A DNA stretch of 64,000 bases from Rheinheimera tangshanensis (GTDB lineage Bacteria > Pseudomonadota > Gammaproteobacteria > Enterobacterales > Alteromonadaceae), in NCBI RefSeq assembly GCF_014645135.1, contig NZ_BMLH01000008.1, positions 62,001 through 126,000 on the forward strand. Direction: 5' to 3'. Position numbers and translations under genes: made by a program. The notes beneath the pieces were generated by a model, which was given only the letters and a program-made list of their open reading frames with translations, did not search any database and had not been told where the DNA came from. Shown one piece after another: positions 29,201 to 36,996 of the stretch (position 1 is its first letter; each line of letters starts with the position of its first letter).

Positions 29201-30679
29201 GGTTGATACCCGTTCAATTTCAGCAGTACGCAGCTCGACCTGATGCTCCAGCTCTTCATTAGCTTGCTGCAGTTTTTGTTCAGCCTGCTTAATATGGCTG
29301 ATGTCGTTTACCGTCAGTGCTGAGCCGATAAACTGGCCTTTTTCATCCAGAATAGGTGATACGTTTAATGAGACTGCATATTGCAGACCAGACTTGTGCT
29401 GACGCACAGTCTGAACATAACGTATTTTCTGGCCTTTACGGACCAGTTGCTCCAGCTGCGCTTGTTCATCCAGACAAGAGTCAGGAACAATCAACTGACT
29501 GATGGTTTTGCCCAGACTTTCGGCTTCGCTATGGCCAAACATTTGTTCTGCCGCCGGGTTCCAGCTACTGATCTTGCCTTGTTTATCCAGACCTATCACG
29601 GCCTCATTCGCATTTTCTACTATGGCTGCCAACACGGCCTGCTGCCTGGATAGTTGAAAACGCCGAAAAAACGTCAGCTGGGCAAAAGCAACAATGACGA
29701 TCAGCAAGGCACTAAATCCTGCCGAGGTGTAAAACACATCCTTGGGGGCGGGTAATGCCAAAGCAGTCACGAAATGCTCTGTAGCCTGCAATCTGACCAG
29801 CCATTCGCGACCAAAAATAGATAACGGCTGCTCAGCCCGATAAGGAGTTAACGTCGAATCTGTAACTGTTGTTTTAAAAAAAGCCTGCTGCGGATTAAAT
29901 GCAATATCTATGACGTCCAGCTGAACCTGTGCATCTGCGGTTTTGATACTGGATAAGATTTCATCAATGGTTAAAGGGGCATAAACCCAACCATATAACT
30001 GCTGATAACGTTCTTCAGCCGTTTGCGGCGCTTTACCTTGCAAATAGATGGGCATTAACAACAAAAAGCCCTGAGATTTTTTGTTTTGCGCTTGCACCAA
30101 AGTCACAGGATCTGTCAGTACAGCACTGTTTTCCCGAACAGCCTTCAGGGCAGTTTGATAACGACTTTGCTCCGAAGCTATATCAAAACCTACAGCCTCC
30201 TTATTGTCAGCCATAGGTTCAATGTATTGAATCACGAATAAATCATGCGTATGCACGCTTTGCTGACGAAAGTTAAAATAGTCAGCATTTTCAGCCTCAG
30301 CTTGAGCTAAAAATTGCGGAAGTGCAGCAGGCGTTACTTTACGGATCATGCCAAAACCGCGGGCACCTGGAAATTCTAGCTTTAAGTCACGGCTTTGACT
30401 GTAATTCAGCATGTTTTCATAGCCGAATTTTTCTGTGCCGGCACTTAATACAGCGCCGCGGACACCACGTAAACCATACTGATAAATAGTGAGTTTTTCA
30501 CCTATCGCATCAGCCAGTTGCTTAGCTTTATTATCTAAACTTTGTTGAATACGTTGCTGATTCTGTTCCTCTTGCCGTTGTTGCAAATGCCCCGACAGAT
30601 AAAAGCCAATTACCGAAAACAACAATACCGGGATCAACACAGGCCAAAGCTCTGACAACGTGCGCTTCAAACCTGTCAT
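26213..30679 (-). CDS. Hybrid sensor histidine kinase (CHASE-PAS-HisKA-HATPase-REC-REC-Hpt)
   Basis: A 1488-residue membrane kinase. In order: N-terminal helix (about 11-30); periplasmic CHASE domain ('GLRGVRGAVLSAGTEKFGYENMLNYSQSRDL...ARGFGMI'); second helix (about 320-340); three PAS modules ('AIVENANEAVIGLDKQGKISSWNPAAEQMFG', 'ILRNANYAIITTDLHGSITSFNPAAEAML', then a third). HisKA follows with 'ANMSHEIRTPMNAILG', then HATPase ('NLTGNAIKFTEQG', 'GSGLGLAISRGLVELMGG'), two receivers ('LVLLDWLMPGLDG', 'LVLMDIQMPDMDGYETTRRIR') and a C-terminal Hpt ('LLAHSLKGSASSLGI'). It overlaps its neighbours by 4 bp at each end, giving an Hpt-kinase-regulator operon. The signal is unknown; CHASE domains bind small extracellular ligands. 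Confidence 0.93.
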   Translation of the reverse strand: MTGLKRTLSELWPVLIPVLLFSVIGFYLSGHLQQRQEEQNQQRIQQSLDNKAKQLADAIGEKLTIYQYGLRGVRGAVLSAGTEKFGYENMLNYSQSRDLKLEFPGARGFGMIRKVTPAALPQFLAQAEAENADYFNFRQQSVHTHDLFVIQYIEPMADNKEAVGFDIASEQSRYQTALKAVRENSAVLTDPVTLVQAQNKKSQGFLLLMPIYLQGKAPQTAEERYQQLYGWVYAPLTIDEILSSIKTADAQVQLDVIDIAFNPQQAFFKTTVTDSTLTPYRAEQPLSIFGREWLVRLQATEHFVTALALPAPKDVFYTSAGFSALLIVIVAFAQLTFFRRFQLSRQQAVLAAIVENANEAVIGLDKQGKISSWNPAAEQMFGHSEAESLGKTISQLIVPDSCLDEQAQLEQLVRKGQKIRYVQTVRQHKSGLQYAVSLNVSPILDEKGQFIGSALTVNDISHIKQAEQKLQQANEELEHQVELRTAEIERVSTLQRSILRNANYAIITTDLHGSITSFNPAAEAMLQYKEAELAGSYSPAVFHDQGEVVEYAELLTKELGYKVEPGFGVFIEKAKQGKTDTREWTYSRKDGSRFPVQLAVTALLDQQKQVVGYLGIARDLTVQKELEFELALAKVSTEQSPDLVFWLSDSAQVIKANPAALACCSDELSPTKLVGQLVGDRLQQLTQSSEKKRSVQFETQFEDATAVQIPLSVNLSWIRFEQRDYFYLVARDRSEQHKRERELAEARRLADTANDAKSAFLANMSHEIRTPMNAILGMLQLVQQTSLTKRQDDYIRQTEIAAKSLLAILNDILDFSKVEAGKLEMDSHSFELAALMEDIGIILSANLGSKDVEVLYQFADDLPQLVVGDSLRLKQVLLNLTGNAIKFTEQGEIVVSIGVTARTADAVRLKFTVKDTGIGMTEQQLALIFQSFSQAESSISRRYGGSGLGLAISRGLVELMGGQLSVESCFGQGSSFEFELWLNCLNLPAAKSDLSLLKDLTVLVVDDNQQSRQILSEVMRHYGCQVDLASSGEQALQLLQQSNNYKLVLLDWLMPGLDGWQTAEKIRELVQGPDMPLVIMVTAHGRECLAQKQQEEQSQHLLNGFIVKPVTPSRLLDAVLDALAGKQMFSNALQDVAPRQSRLNGLQLLLVEDNPTNQIVASELLSHEGALVDIAPGGTFALAMLEQQPDKYDLVLMDIQMPDMDGYETTRRIRSKAAMLTLPIVAMTANAMQSDKQACLDAGMNDHVAKPFAIDTLVQTILKWSKTPVDLSRSVASMQQPLLSSALVDEALQQGVQLNSALNRLGNSVTVYHKTLKSFVAELEAALVKLKAGAALPEKELYLLAHSLKGSASSLGIVRLSEPAAAIEQSIKQKTALDLPMAITKFVKDAEAFVRFVPLLLAETAPTVETQLADLPDDAELKALLVELQTSLQSFNMSALDQFAQLKQALQQLNPEWLGPLEIALEQLNFVQAVLYTEQYQTLLKGSD

Positions 30680-31245
30680 TGACCTGCTTCCTTATGCTGC
30701 ATAATGCGTTTCAGGCGTTCCGTCGCAGCCACAAAGTTTAATGTCATAATTTCCTGCTCCATCAGCACAAAATCTTCAGCTCCTAAATAGGCGATCCACC
30801 CCGATCTTTGTTGCTGAAACAGGCTGTAAGCCTGCATATCACTATTTTCAAGATACTGAATATACTGCAAAACGTCAGGTGTAGTGGTATCTGAATGATG
30901 CTCAAACTGAGTCAACCACAACTCCAGGGCGGCACTGGTTTGCTCCACACACTCCAGATACTCTGCAAAAGCTTCGGCACCAGGTAGCTGGCCTGACTGA
31001 TGCAGAGCTTGCTCCATAGGGCGTGATAATTCAGGCAAGGTAGTAGCCCCCAAAGTCGCGTAACTGCCGCGTAATTTATGCATAAAGTACTCAATAGCTT
31101 TAGCATCGTTGTTTTGATAGGACTGCTTAAGTTTCTGTAGCTCAACAGAGGTAGACCTGATCAGTTGAGTCATAGCAGGCGAGAGATGCTGAAAAGCATC
31201 TTGCGAAAAACCAATTAATTGCTCCAGTACACTAAAATTAAACAA
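30676..31245 (-). CDS. Hpt-domain phosphotransfer protein
   Basis: A 189-residue helical protein. The Hpt motif is 'YFMHKLRGSYATLGATTLPELSRPMEQAL', with the phospho-accepting His followed by K-L-R-G-S as in typical Hpt domains (H-x-L-K-G-S). A C-terminal part of about 80 residues is unassigned. It is the first gene of the phosphorelay operon and overlaps the hybrid kinase start by 4 bp. It lies divergent to the GGDEF/EAL gene. Confidence 0.82.
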   Translation of the reverse strand: MFNFSVLEQLIGFSQDAFQHLSPAMTQLIRSTSVELQKLKQSYQNNDAKAIEYFMHKLRGSYATLGATTLPELSRPMEQALHQSGQLPGAEAFAEYLECVEQTSAALELWLTQFEHHSDTTTPDVLQYIQYLENSDMQAYSLFQQQRSGWIAYLGAEDFVLMEQEIMTLNFVAATERLKRIMQHKEAGQ

Positions 31246-31370
31246 CGTTTTGGCCTATCCAAATGATTTATCACAGCATAATTGGCTTTGGGTGAAAAAT
31301 CCCGCGCTTTATCCGGTTAATTTTTCGTCTACACTAATAAAAGATTGGGCAAAAAACAGGGAAGTGCCGA

Positions 31371-33455
31371 ATGCAGATCATGCAAGCTATTGTACCAGCA
31401 GCAAAAATTTTATTAGTGGATGATCAGGCATCGTCCTTATTAGTCCTGCGCGAACTATTGCAGGATTTAGCGACTTTGTATTTCGCCACAGATGGGGTTC
31501 AAGCCATTGAGCTGGCCGTTTTGCATCGCCCTGAACTCATCATTTTGGACATAGAGATGCCAGGTATGGATGGCCTTACCGTATGTCGAAGCTTAAAATC
31601 CAATCCCGCCACCCAAGATATAGCTGTTGTATTTGTCACGACTCATATCGATATAGAACATGAAATAGCGTCACTCAATGAAGGCGGCATAGATTTTTTA
31701 CGTAAACCTCTGCATGCAGTATCGAGTCGGATGCGGATTAAAAATCTGCTGGATTTAAGCCGCTACAGCAGACAAGTCGCAGCGGAAAGAGAGTGGCTAC
31801 GCGTGACCTTAGATTCTATAGGCGATGCGGTGATAGCCACAGATCTGGACGGCAAAATCAGCTTTATGAATCCTATTGCCGAACGTATGACAGGTTGGCT
31901 TGCCAGAGAGGCGCTGTTTCGCCCTATCGAAGAAGTCATGCAATTAAGAGATGCCCACAGCTTAGAACCGCACTGGAACCCAATTTATTTTGCGCTAAAA
32001 GAACAGCGTGTTGTAGCCATGGCATTGAATTGTCAGTTGGTATCACGCACAGGGCAGCTGTATCAGGTCGAAGACTCAGCAGCACCTATTATCGACAGTA
32101 ACGGACATTGTCTTGGCAGCATAGTGGTATTTCATGACGTCAGCGAAAGTATGGCGCTGGCGTTAAAAATGAGCCATTTAGCGAATCATGATCCTTTAAC
32201 CAACTTGCCTAATCGTGTTTTGCTGTATGACCGTATCGAACAGGCCATTAAAAAAGCTGAGCAGTTGCACCATAAATCGGCTTTACTGCTGATCGACCTG
32301 GACCACTTTAAATATGTGAATGATTCTATTGGTCATAATCTCGGTGATTTGCTGATCAAACAAGCCTCTGAACGCCTTAGTTCTATTTGTGATGCCGGAA
32401 CTACACTGGCGCGCTTAGGGGGTGATGAGTTTGTGATGGTGCTACCAGAGCTCTGGTCTATCGAAGAAATCGCTTTGTTCAGCAGTCAGGTGCATAGTCA
32501 ATTTCAGCAACCTTTTACGCTGGACGAAAAGAAATACCAAATGACCGTCAGCATAGGCGTCAGTATTTATCCTGATGATGCCCAAACCATTGAAATGGTT
32601 ATGCGCCACGCCGACGTTGCTATGTTTAAAGCCAAATCTGAAGGCCGTAACAGAACCAGCTTTTTCTCCGACGAATTGGAGCAGCAAATCATCTATCGCC
32701 ATCAACTGGAACTGCTGTTACGCGACACCTTGGCTAACAGGCAGCTACAGGTGTATTACCAACCCAAGCTTTGTTTAAAAACAGGCAAGCTGTTAGGAGC
32801 TGAAGCTCTTGCTCGGATGCAAAACCAGCAGGGACAATGGGTCTCTCCGTTAGAATTTATTCCGTTGGCAGAAGAAACAGGTTTAATTGTAGAGTTAGGC
32901 CTACAAGTGTTACGTCAGGCCTGTCAGGAGTGTTTAAGTTGGCAACAACTGGGTTATCAGGTGCCTGTGTCTGTCAATATTGCAGCGGCTCAGTTTGCCG
33001 ATCCACAGCTGGTGCAGCAAATCAAAGATCTGCTGGCAGAACTGCAGATCTCAGCACAACTTCTGGAATTGGAAGTGACAGAAAGTGCACTGATGCTGGA
33101 TGTCAGTAAAACCCAAAGCATGTTAAGCCAACTCAGAGCATCTGGCATTCGTACTTCGATAGACGACTTTGGCACCGGCTATTCCAGCTTGTCTTATCTG
33201 AAAAAGTTTCAGGTTGATGTGCTGAAAATAGATAAATCCTTTGTGCAGGAAATGCTGACCGACAGAGGCGACATGGAAATAGTCAAAGCAGTGATCTCTC
33301 TGGCTCAGTCGATGAATTTACAGCTGATAGCTGAAGGTATTGAGAATGAGGCGCAAAAAGACATGCTGATCAAACTCGGTTGTGAGGTTGGGCAGGGCTA
33401 TTTATTTAGTAAACCTTTGTCGGCAGCCAATTTCAGAACATATGTATGCCAATAG
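31371..33455 (+). CDS. REC-PAS-GGDEF-EAL cyclic-di-GMP protein
   Basis: A 694-residue protein. A receiver domain (about 12-130; 'LLVDDQASSLLVLRELL', 'ELIILDIEMPGMDGL') is followed by PAS ('LDSIGDAVIATDLDGKISFMNPIAERMTGW'). The GGDEF domain is intact ('LARLGGDEFVMVLPE'), lacks an obvious RxxD inhibitory site, and contains 'LLLIDLDHFKYVNDSIGHNLGD'. The EAL domain is also intact ('LLGAEALARMQNQ', 'IDDFGTGYSSLSYLKKFQVDVLKIDKSFV', 'IAEGIENEAQ'). It could both make and break c-di-GMP depending on receiver phosphorylation. It is divergent from the phosphorelay operon, which may phosphorylate it; that link is inferred from position. Confidence 0.93.
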   Translation: MQIMQAIVPAAKILLVDDQASSLLVLRELLQDLATLYFATDGVQAIELAVLHRPELIILDIEMPGMDGLTVCRSLKSNPATQDIAVVFVTTHIDIEHEIASLNEGGIDFLRKPLHAVSSRMRIKNLLDLSRYSRQVAAEREWLRVTLDSIGDAVIATDLDGKISFMNPIAERMTGWLAREALFRPIEEVMQLRDAHSLEPHWNPIYFALKEQRVVAMALNCQLVSRTGQLYQVEDSAAPIIDSNGHCLGSIVVFHDVSESMALALKMSHLANHDPLTNLPNRVLLYDRIEQAIKKAEQLHHKSALLLIDLDHFKYVNDSIGHNLGDLLIKQASERLSSICDAGTTLARLGGDEFVMVLPELWSIEEIALFSSQVHSQFQQPFTLDEKKYQMTVSIGVSIYPDDAQTIEMVMRHADVAMFKAKSEGRNRTSFFSDELEQQIIYRHQLELLLRDTLANRQLQVYYQPKLCLKTGKLLGAEALARMQNQQGQWVSPLEFIPLAEETGLIVELGLQVLRQACQECLSWQQLGYQVPVSVNIAAAQFADPQLVQQIKDLLAELQISAQLLELEVTESALMLDVSKTQSMLSQLRASGIRTSIDDFGTGYSSLSYLKKFQVDVLKIDKSFVQEMLTDRGDMEIVKAVISLAQSMNLQLIAEGIENEAQKDMLIKLGCEVGQGYLFSKPLSAANFRTYVCQ

Positions 33456-33465
33456 CATGCTGGAC

Positions 33466-34632
33466 TCACAACAAGCTTTGTTCTCCGCTGTCATTCAGCC
33501 GGAAATACTGCCCTTGCCGGATCAACAGCCCTTCAGAGCTGCGAGGCGGAATACTGCCTCTGTAATCACGCGGGTGCCTGACGTTTACGGCCAGTACTTT
33601 GCCCTGATACAAGCTTTTTACCCGCCACTGCGGCGTATGGCCTACCACTACAGTCTGAGCTTTAAACTTCGCCAGCGTCGCGTCTATCTGTTGCTGGCTT
33701 AAGTCGTCCTCGAAATAACCTCTGTACCAGGATGGGCCATAACGGGTAGACAACAGATATTCCAAATCCCCCTGATCTGGCTTAGGAAAATAGCCTATGC
33801 GGTACTGGCTACGTACTATCTGATTCAGGTCGTGCAGGTTATAGTTCAGCTCTGCCAGTTTAGGGTGCAAGCCACCATGCACAAATAAATGGCCGTTGAT
33901 CAGCTCAGCTGTGTTTTTACTGGCCAGCCAACGGCCTAGCAACGACTGTTCACCATACAGCTCAAACTGCTGTTTGCCCAAAAGAGTAGCGACATACTGG
34001 TATTTTTTTGCAGCGCTCTGAAAATTACCCTGCAGGTTTTTAATTTCATGATTGCCTAGAATGTAATGCACAGTGCCACCTTGCTGCTGCGCCAGTTGCT
34101 CCAGCCGGTAGATAAACCACAGTACCTGAGTGGTAGACGAATCGCGGTCGACAAAGTCGCCCAACAGCACCAGATGCCCTTTACCAAAAGTCCAGTTCAG
34201 CTCTGTATCTATCACTTTTGCAGCGATTAAAAAGTCGCGCAGGCTCTTATAGGCGCTTTCAATATCAGACAGCACCAGTATGGGTTCATCATCCTGATAT
34301 TCAATGGCTGGTGTTTTAATATCGTCATGAATATCAAGGCTGAAACTGGTGTTTTCCAAAGGAAAATAGACTTCTGTTTTCAGGCGTTGCCCCAGCGGAA
34401 CCAGTTGTTGCTGCAGATAAAAACCTTGCTCGCGGCTGCCTCTGATATGGTTCACCTGCAACTGATCGCCCTGAAAAAATACATGAGGGCCTTCATCACC
34501 CACTTTATAAGAGCGCTCGTCATCGCCGTAATCTACATCCACACCAAAATACAGAGCTACAGCAAAAGCCACAGCGAGCAGCAGTGTCAGAGTGGCAAAA
34601 AAGTGCTTTAAATTGGTCAGAATCAATTGCAT
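33466..34632 (-). CDS. Membrane-anchored PPP-family metallophosphatase (Shewanella-like phosphatase type)
   Basis: A 388-residue protein with an N-terminal membrane anchor (about residues 10-30) and the dinuclear-metal phosphoesterase motifs in order: 'LVLSDIE', 'LVLLGDFVDRDSS' (GDxxDR), 'HYILGNHEIKNL' (GNHE), 'HLFVHGGLHP' and 'TVVVGHTPQ'. This order matches bacterial PPP/Shewanella-like protein phosphatases, so protein phosphatase activity is plausible. It converges on the GGDEF/EAL gene with 10 bp between stops. Confidence 0.85.
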   Translation of the reverse strand: MQLILTNLKHFFATLTLLLAVAFAVALYFGVDVDYGDDERSYKVGDEGPHVFFQGDQLQVNHIRGSREQGFYLQQQLVPLGQRLKTEVYFPLENTSFSLDIHDDIKTPAIEYQDDEPILVLSDIESAYKSLRDFLIAAKVIDTELNWTFGKGHLVLLGDFVDRDSSTTQVLWFIYRLEQLAQQQGGTVHYILGNHEIKNLQGNFQSAAKKYQYVATLLGKQQFELYGEQSLLGRWLASKNTAELINGHLFVHGGLHPKLAELNYNLHDLNQIVRSQYRIGYFPKPDQGDLEYLLSTRYGPSWYRGYFEDDLSQQQIDATLAKFKAQTVVVGHTPQWRVKSLYQGKVLAVNVRHPRDYRGSIPPRSSEGLLIRQGQYFRLNDSGEQSLL

Positions 34633-34666
34633 TACAACTCTCCTTTTGCATTAGCAACCCGCTGAA

Positions 34667-35221
34667 TTACATATTGTTTTTTAATACTCTGAGCACTTTT
34701 CTGGTTAAGGTTATAACCAATAGGGCACTGAAGATGGCGACGGGTATAAACCAGGCACCCAGCAATTCCTGATCCGCAGGATAAGGCGAAGCAAAAAAGC
34801 CGATAGCTAAACTGTTGCCATTACCAGCAGACCAGGCGCCGACCGAATCTGGCATAAAGATTTTTGCTCCGGCAACAAAAAGTAATGCAAAAGCAATACT
34901 GAAACCAAAAGCCGCCATGGTGTAATACAAAGTCGCGGTCACTCCCTGTTTTACTTTTTGAATGGCTTTAAAACCAGCAGGAGGTGGCGCACCATCCGTG
35001 ATATGAGCGATATAGGCAAAAGCCAACTGACGGGGTTCACCAAAGCCCTGCAAAATTGCGCTGGCATCCACAACCTGACCTGAACCTTGTTGCTGTTCCA
35101 GCACATCAAAAATATGACTTTCAATTTCCTTTAGCACTTCCTGCGCTTGAGCCTTCTCCAGTCTTGCCAGATAACGCTCCAGCTCTTTCAGGTACTGATG
35201 AATCATGTCGCGTTGTTCCAT
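34667..35221 (-). CDS. HAAS (DUF1700-like) membrane protein
   Basis: A 184-residue protein. The N-terminal HAAS-type helical domain is 'YLKELERYLARLEKAQAQEVLKEIESHIFDVLEQQQ' and 'ILQGFGEPRQLAFAYIAHI'. Two membrane segments follow (about 100-120 and 155-175). Such proteins are encoded with PadR regulators and affect envelope or stress processes. It starts 3 bp after the PadR stop, so the two form one operon. Confidence 0.82.
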   Translation of the reverse strand: MEQRDMIHQYLKELERYLARLEKAQAQEVLKEIESHIFDVLEQQQGSGQVVDASAILQGFGEPRQLAFAYIAHITDGAPPPAGFKAIQKVKQGVTATLYYTMAAFGFSIAFALLFVAGAKIFMPDSVGAWSAGNGNSLAIGFFASPYPADQELLGAWFIPVAIFSALLVITLTRKVLRVLKNNM

Positions 35222-35223
35222 CT

Positions 35224-35610
35224 TTATTCTCCTTGAACAGGTAAAACATCAGGGCCCGGGTGAGCCAATAAAAATTCAATATCAAACACGGACTGACGCC
35301 ATAAGGTGATCAAATCGGCCAACTTATGATGACCGGTAGTCGTCAGGCTATAATACTTACGCGGCCTGACATCGCCTTCCTGCACCCACTGGGCATCCAC
35401 AATACCTTCACGTTTCAGTCGGTCTAACAGCGGATACAAAGTACCTTCGGTAATGGCGGCACTTTTAAAACTTTGCAGCAGCTTCAAAAGCTCCAGCCCA
35501 TACAAAGTACGGTGTCGCAGTGCAGCTAAAATCACCAGCTCCAGCGTGCCTTTACGCAACTGCACTTCCCACTTTTCCTGAGTTTTTTCTTCTTTTTCTT
35601 CTATTGTCAT
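35224..35610 (-). CDS. PadR-family transcriptional regulator
   Basis: A 128-residue protein with the PadR winged-helix signature: 'LRKGTLELVILAALRHRTLYGLELLKLLQSFKSAAITEGTLYPLLDRLKREGIVDAQWV', then 'RPRKYYSLTTTGHHKLADLITLW'. PadR proteins usually repress their own operon, which here includes the HAAS gene. A perfect TACAT-N6-ATGTA palindrome lies 33 bp upstream of the start. Confidence 0.92.
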   Translation of the reverse strand: MTIEEKEEKTQEKWEVQLRKGTLELVILAALRHRTLYGLELLKLLQSFKSAAITEGTLYPLLDRLKREGIVDAQWVQEGDVRPRKYYSLTTTGHHKLADLITLWRQSVFDIEFLLAHPGPDVLPVQGE

Positions 35611-35642
35611 AAAGTAACCATGCGATGAATTATACCTTGCAT

Positions 35643-35658
35643 TACATAGTAATATGTA
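35643..35658. promoter_or_regulatory. Candidate PadR operator
   Basis: TACAT-AGTAAT-ATGTA, a perfect 5-bp inverted repeat of the ATGT/ACAT type bound by PadR proteins, placed just upstream of the PadR start. Confidence 0.6.
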
Positions 35659-35734
35659 TAGCAGATCACATTCTGCACTAGCAAGAGGATTTTTTGAGCA
35701 CTGTTTACTGAAATGGTAGAAATAACTAAAACCA

Positions 35735-35757
35735 AAGCCGCAGTGATGCGGCTTTAG
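35735..35757 (-). terminator. Terminator of the YeeE/YedE pair
   Basis: Stem AAAGCCGCA / TGCGGCTTT with a 4-nt loop and a T-rich continuation on the minus strand, 46 bp beyond the stop at 35803. Confidence 0.65.
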
Positions 35758-35802
35758 TTCTTTAGCTGTGTTGCGAAGGGATATTCAGATGAAAGTGACT
35801 GT

Positions 35803-36234
35803 TTAACTCAGTCTGGCTTGTACAAGATCCGCCAACCGAAAACCAATCAACATAAAGACGACAAAAAGCAGTCCTTCTATAGCTCCTGAGCCAGCCAACA
35901 CCAAAGCAGGGCCAGGACACAGACCCACTAAGCCCCAGCCTAAACCAAACAGCGTGCTGCCGATCAGTAGAGGTTTAGTAATAGCTGTAGCATCAGGCCA
36001 GTTGAACTTCGTCTGTAACAGACTGTGCGGCATTTTTTTGCTGAGGCTAAAAGCGATAAAAGCCACGACTATGCCGCCAACCATCACCAAAGCCAGCGAT
36101 GGATCCCAAAGCCCTGCTATATCTAAAAACCCCAGCACTTTGGCAGGATTTGCCATACCAGCCATCAGTAAACCCAAACCAAACAGCAGACCGCAGATAA
36201 AAGCGCTCAAGGTTAAAAATCTGTGTTTTTTCAT
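35803..36234 (-). CDS. YeeE/YedE family (DUF6691) membrane protein, second half
   Basis: A 143-residue, four-helix membrane protein with 'FGLGLLMAGMANPAKVLGFLDIAGLWDPSLALVMVGG' and the cysteine motif 'GLGWGLVGLCPGPALV'. This is the C-terminal-half type of the split YeeE/YedE sulfur-compound transporters (PmpB-like). Its partner is encoded about 85 bp upstream. Together they would form one transport unit for thiosulfate or related sulfur species; the substrate is inferred from the family. Confidence 0.85.
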   Translation of the reverse strand: MKKHRFLTLSAFICGLLFGLGLLMAGMANPAKVLGFLDIAGLWDPSLALVMVGGIVVAFIAFSLSKKMPHSLLQTKFNWPDATAITKPLLIGSTLFGLGWGLVGLCPGPALVLAGSGAIEGLLFVVFMLIGFRLADLVQARLS

Positions 36235-36318
36235 GCAGCACCTCTCTGTGCCGCACCCTGAAGGGCAGCCTGCGGCTGTGAAAATTGTCTATCCTGCCAA
36301 TTTTTCATGATGAAGTCC

Positions 36319-36741
36319 TTATAGCAGATGACGGACAACAAAAACTGTGACCATAGCAACTGTCATAAAAGTAACAGTAGCGACTAAAGAGCGGCCTGAC
36401 AGTCGGGATAAACCACAGATGCCGTGACCGCTGGTACAGCCAGAGCCTAAACGAGCACCAAAGCCAACCAACAAACCCGCCAAGGCTAATAGCTGGTAAT
36501 TCGACGTGACTTGAACTTCTGGCAAGGGAGCCAACAGCAGCCAGACCCAGGAAGACAATACCAACCCCAGCACAAAAGCCAGCCGCCACCACCGTTCAGC
36601 GCCGGAGGAAGTCAGACTACCGGCCGCAATACCACTAATCCCGGCAATACGACCATTCAGCAACCATAACAGGGCTGTCGCAAGACCAATAAATAGCCCA
36701 CCAAGTAGCGACTGTTGTGGAGTAAAATTCATCCAGTCCAT
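36319..36741 (-). CDS. YeeE/YedE family membrane protein, first half
   Basis: About 140 residues from the ATG at 36741, which has AAGAGGT upstream; the longer frame from 36789 lacks a ribosome-binding site. It has about four helices, starting 'SLLGGLFIGLATALLWLLNGRIAGISGI', and carries the Cys-rich pore motif 'ARLGSGCTSGHGICGLSRLS' typical of YeeE/YedE (PmpA-like) sulfur transport proteins. It is co-directional with the second half downstream. Confidence 0.86.
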   Translation of the reverse strand: MDWMNFTPQQSLLGGLFIGLATALLWLLNGRIAGISGIAAGSLTSSGAERWWRLAFVLGLVLSSWVWLLLAPLPEVQVTSNYQLLALAGLLVGFGARLGSGCTSGHGICGLSRLSGRSLVATVTFMTVAMVTVFVVRHLL

Positions 36742-36945
36742 CTTCAATACCTCTTGGTAACTCAGGGAAAACAACTGCGCATTAAACACAGAGGTTAATC
36801 ACTTATTAATATAAGCATATACCCAAAAAGAATATTAGTAAATACTAAAAAACTATCAAGTCTGGCGATCAAAATACCCAGAGCCACAAAGGCTTAAAAC
36901 TATCTGTACAACCTAATGAACACAGCATAGCCAAATTTTAGGCAT

Positions 36946-36972
36946 AAAAAAAGCTGACATAGTCAGCTTTTT
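36946..36972 (-). terminator. Terminator of glmS
   Basis: Stem AGCTGAC / GTCAGCT with a 3-nt loop and a run of seven T on the minus strand, 25 bp beyond the glmS stop. Confidence 0.9.
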
Positions 36973-36996
36973 ATTTTTTAAATCAATAACTTAAAC

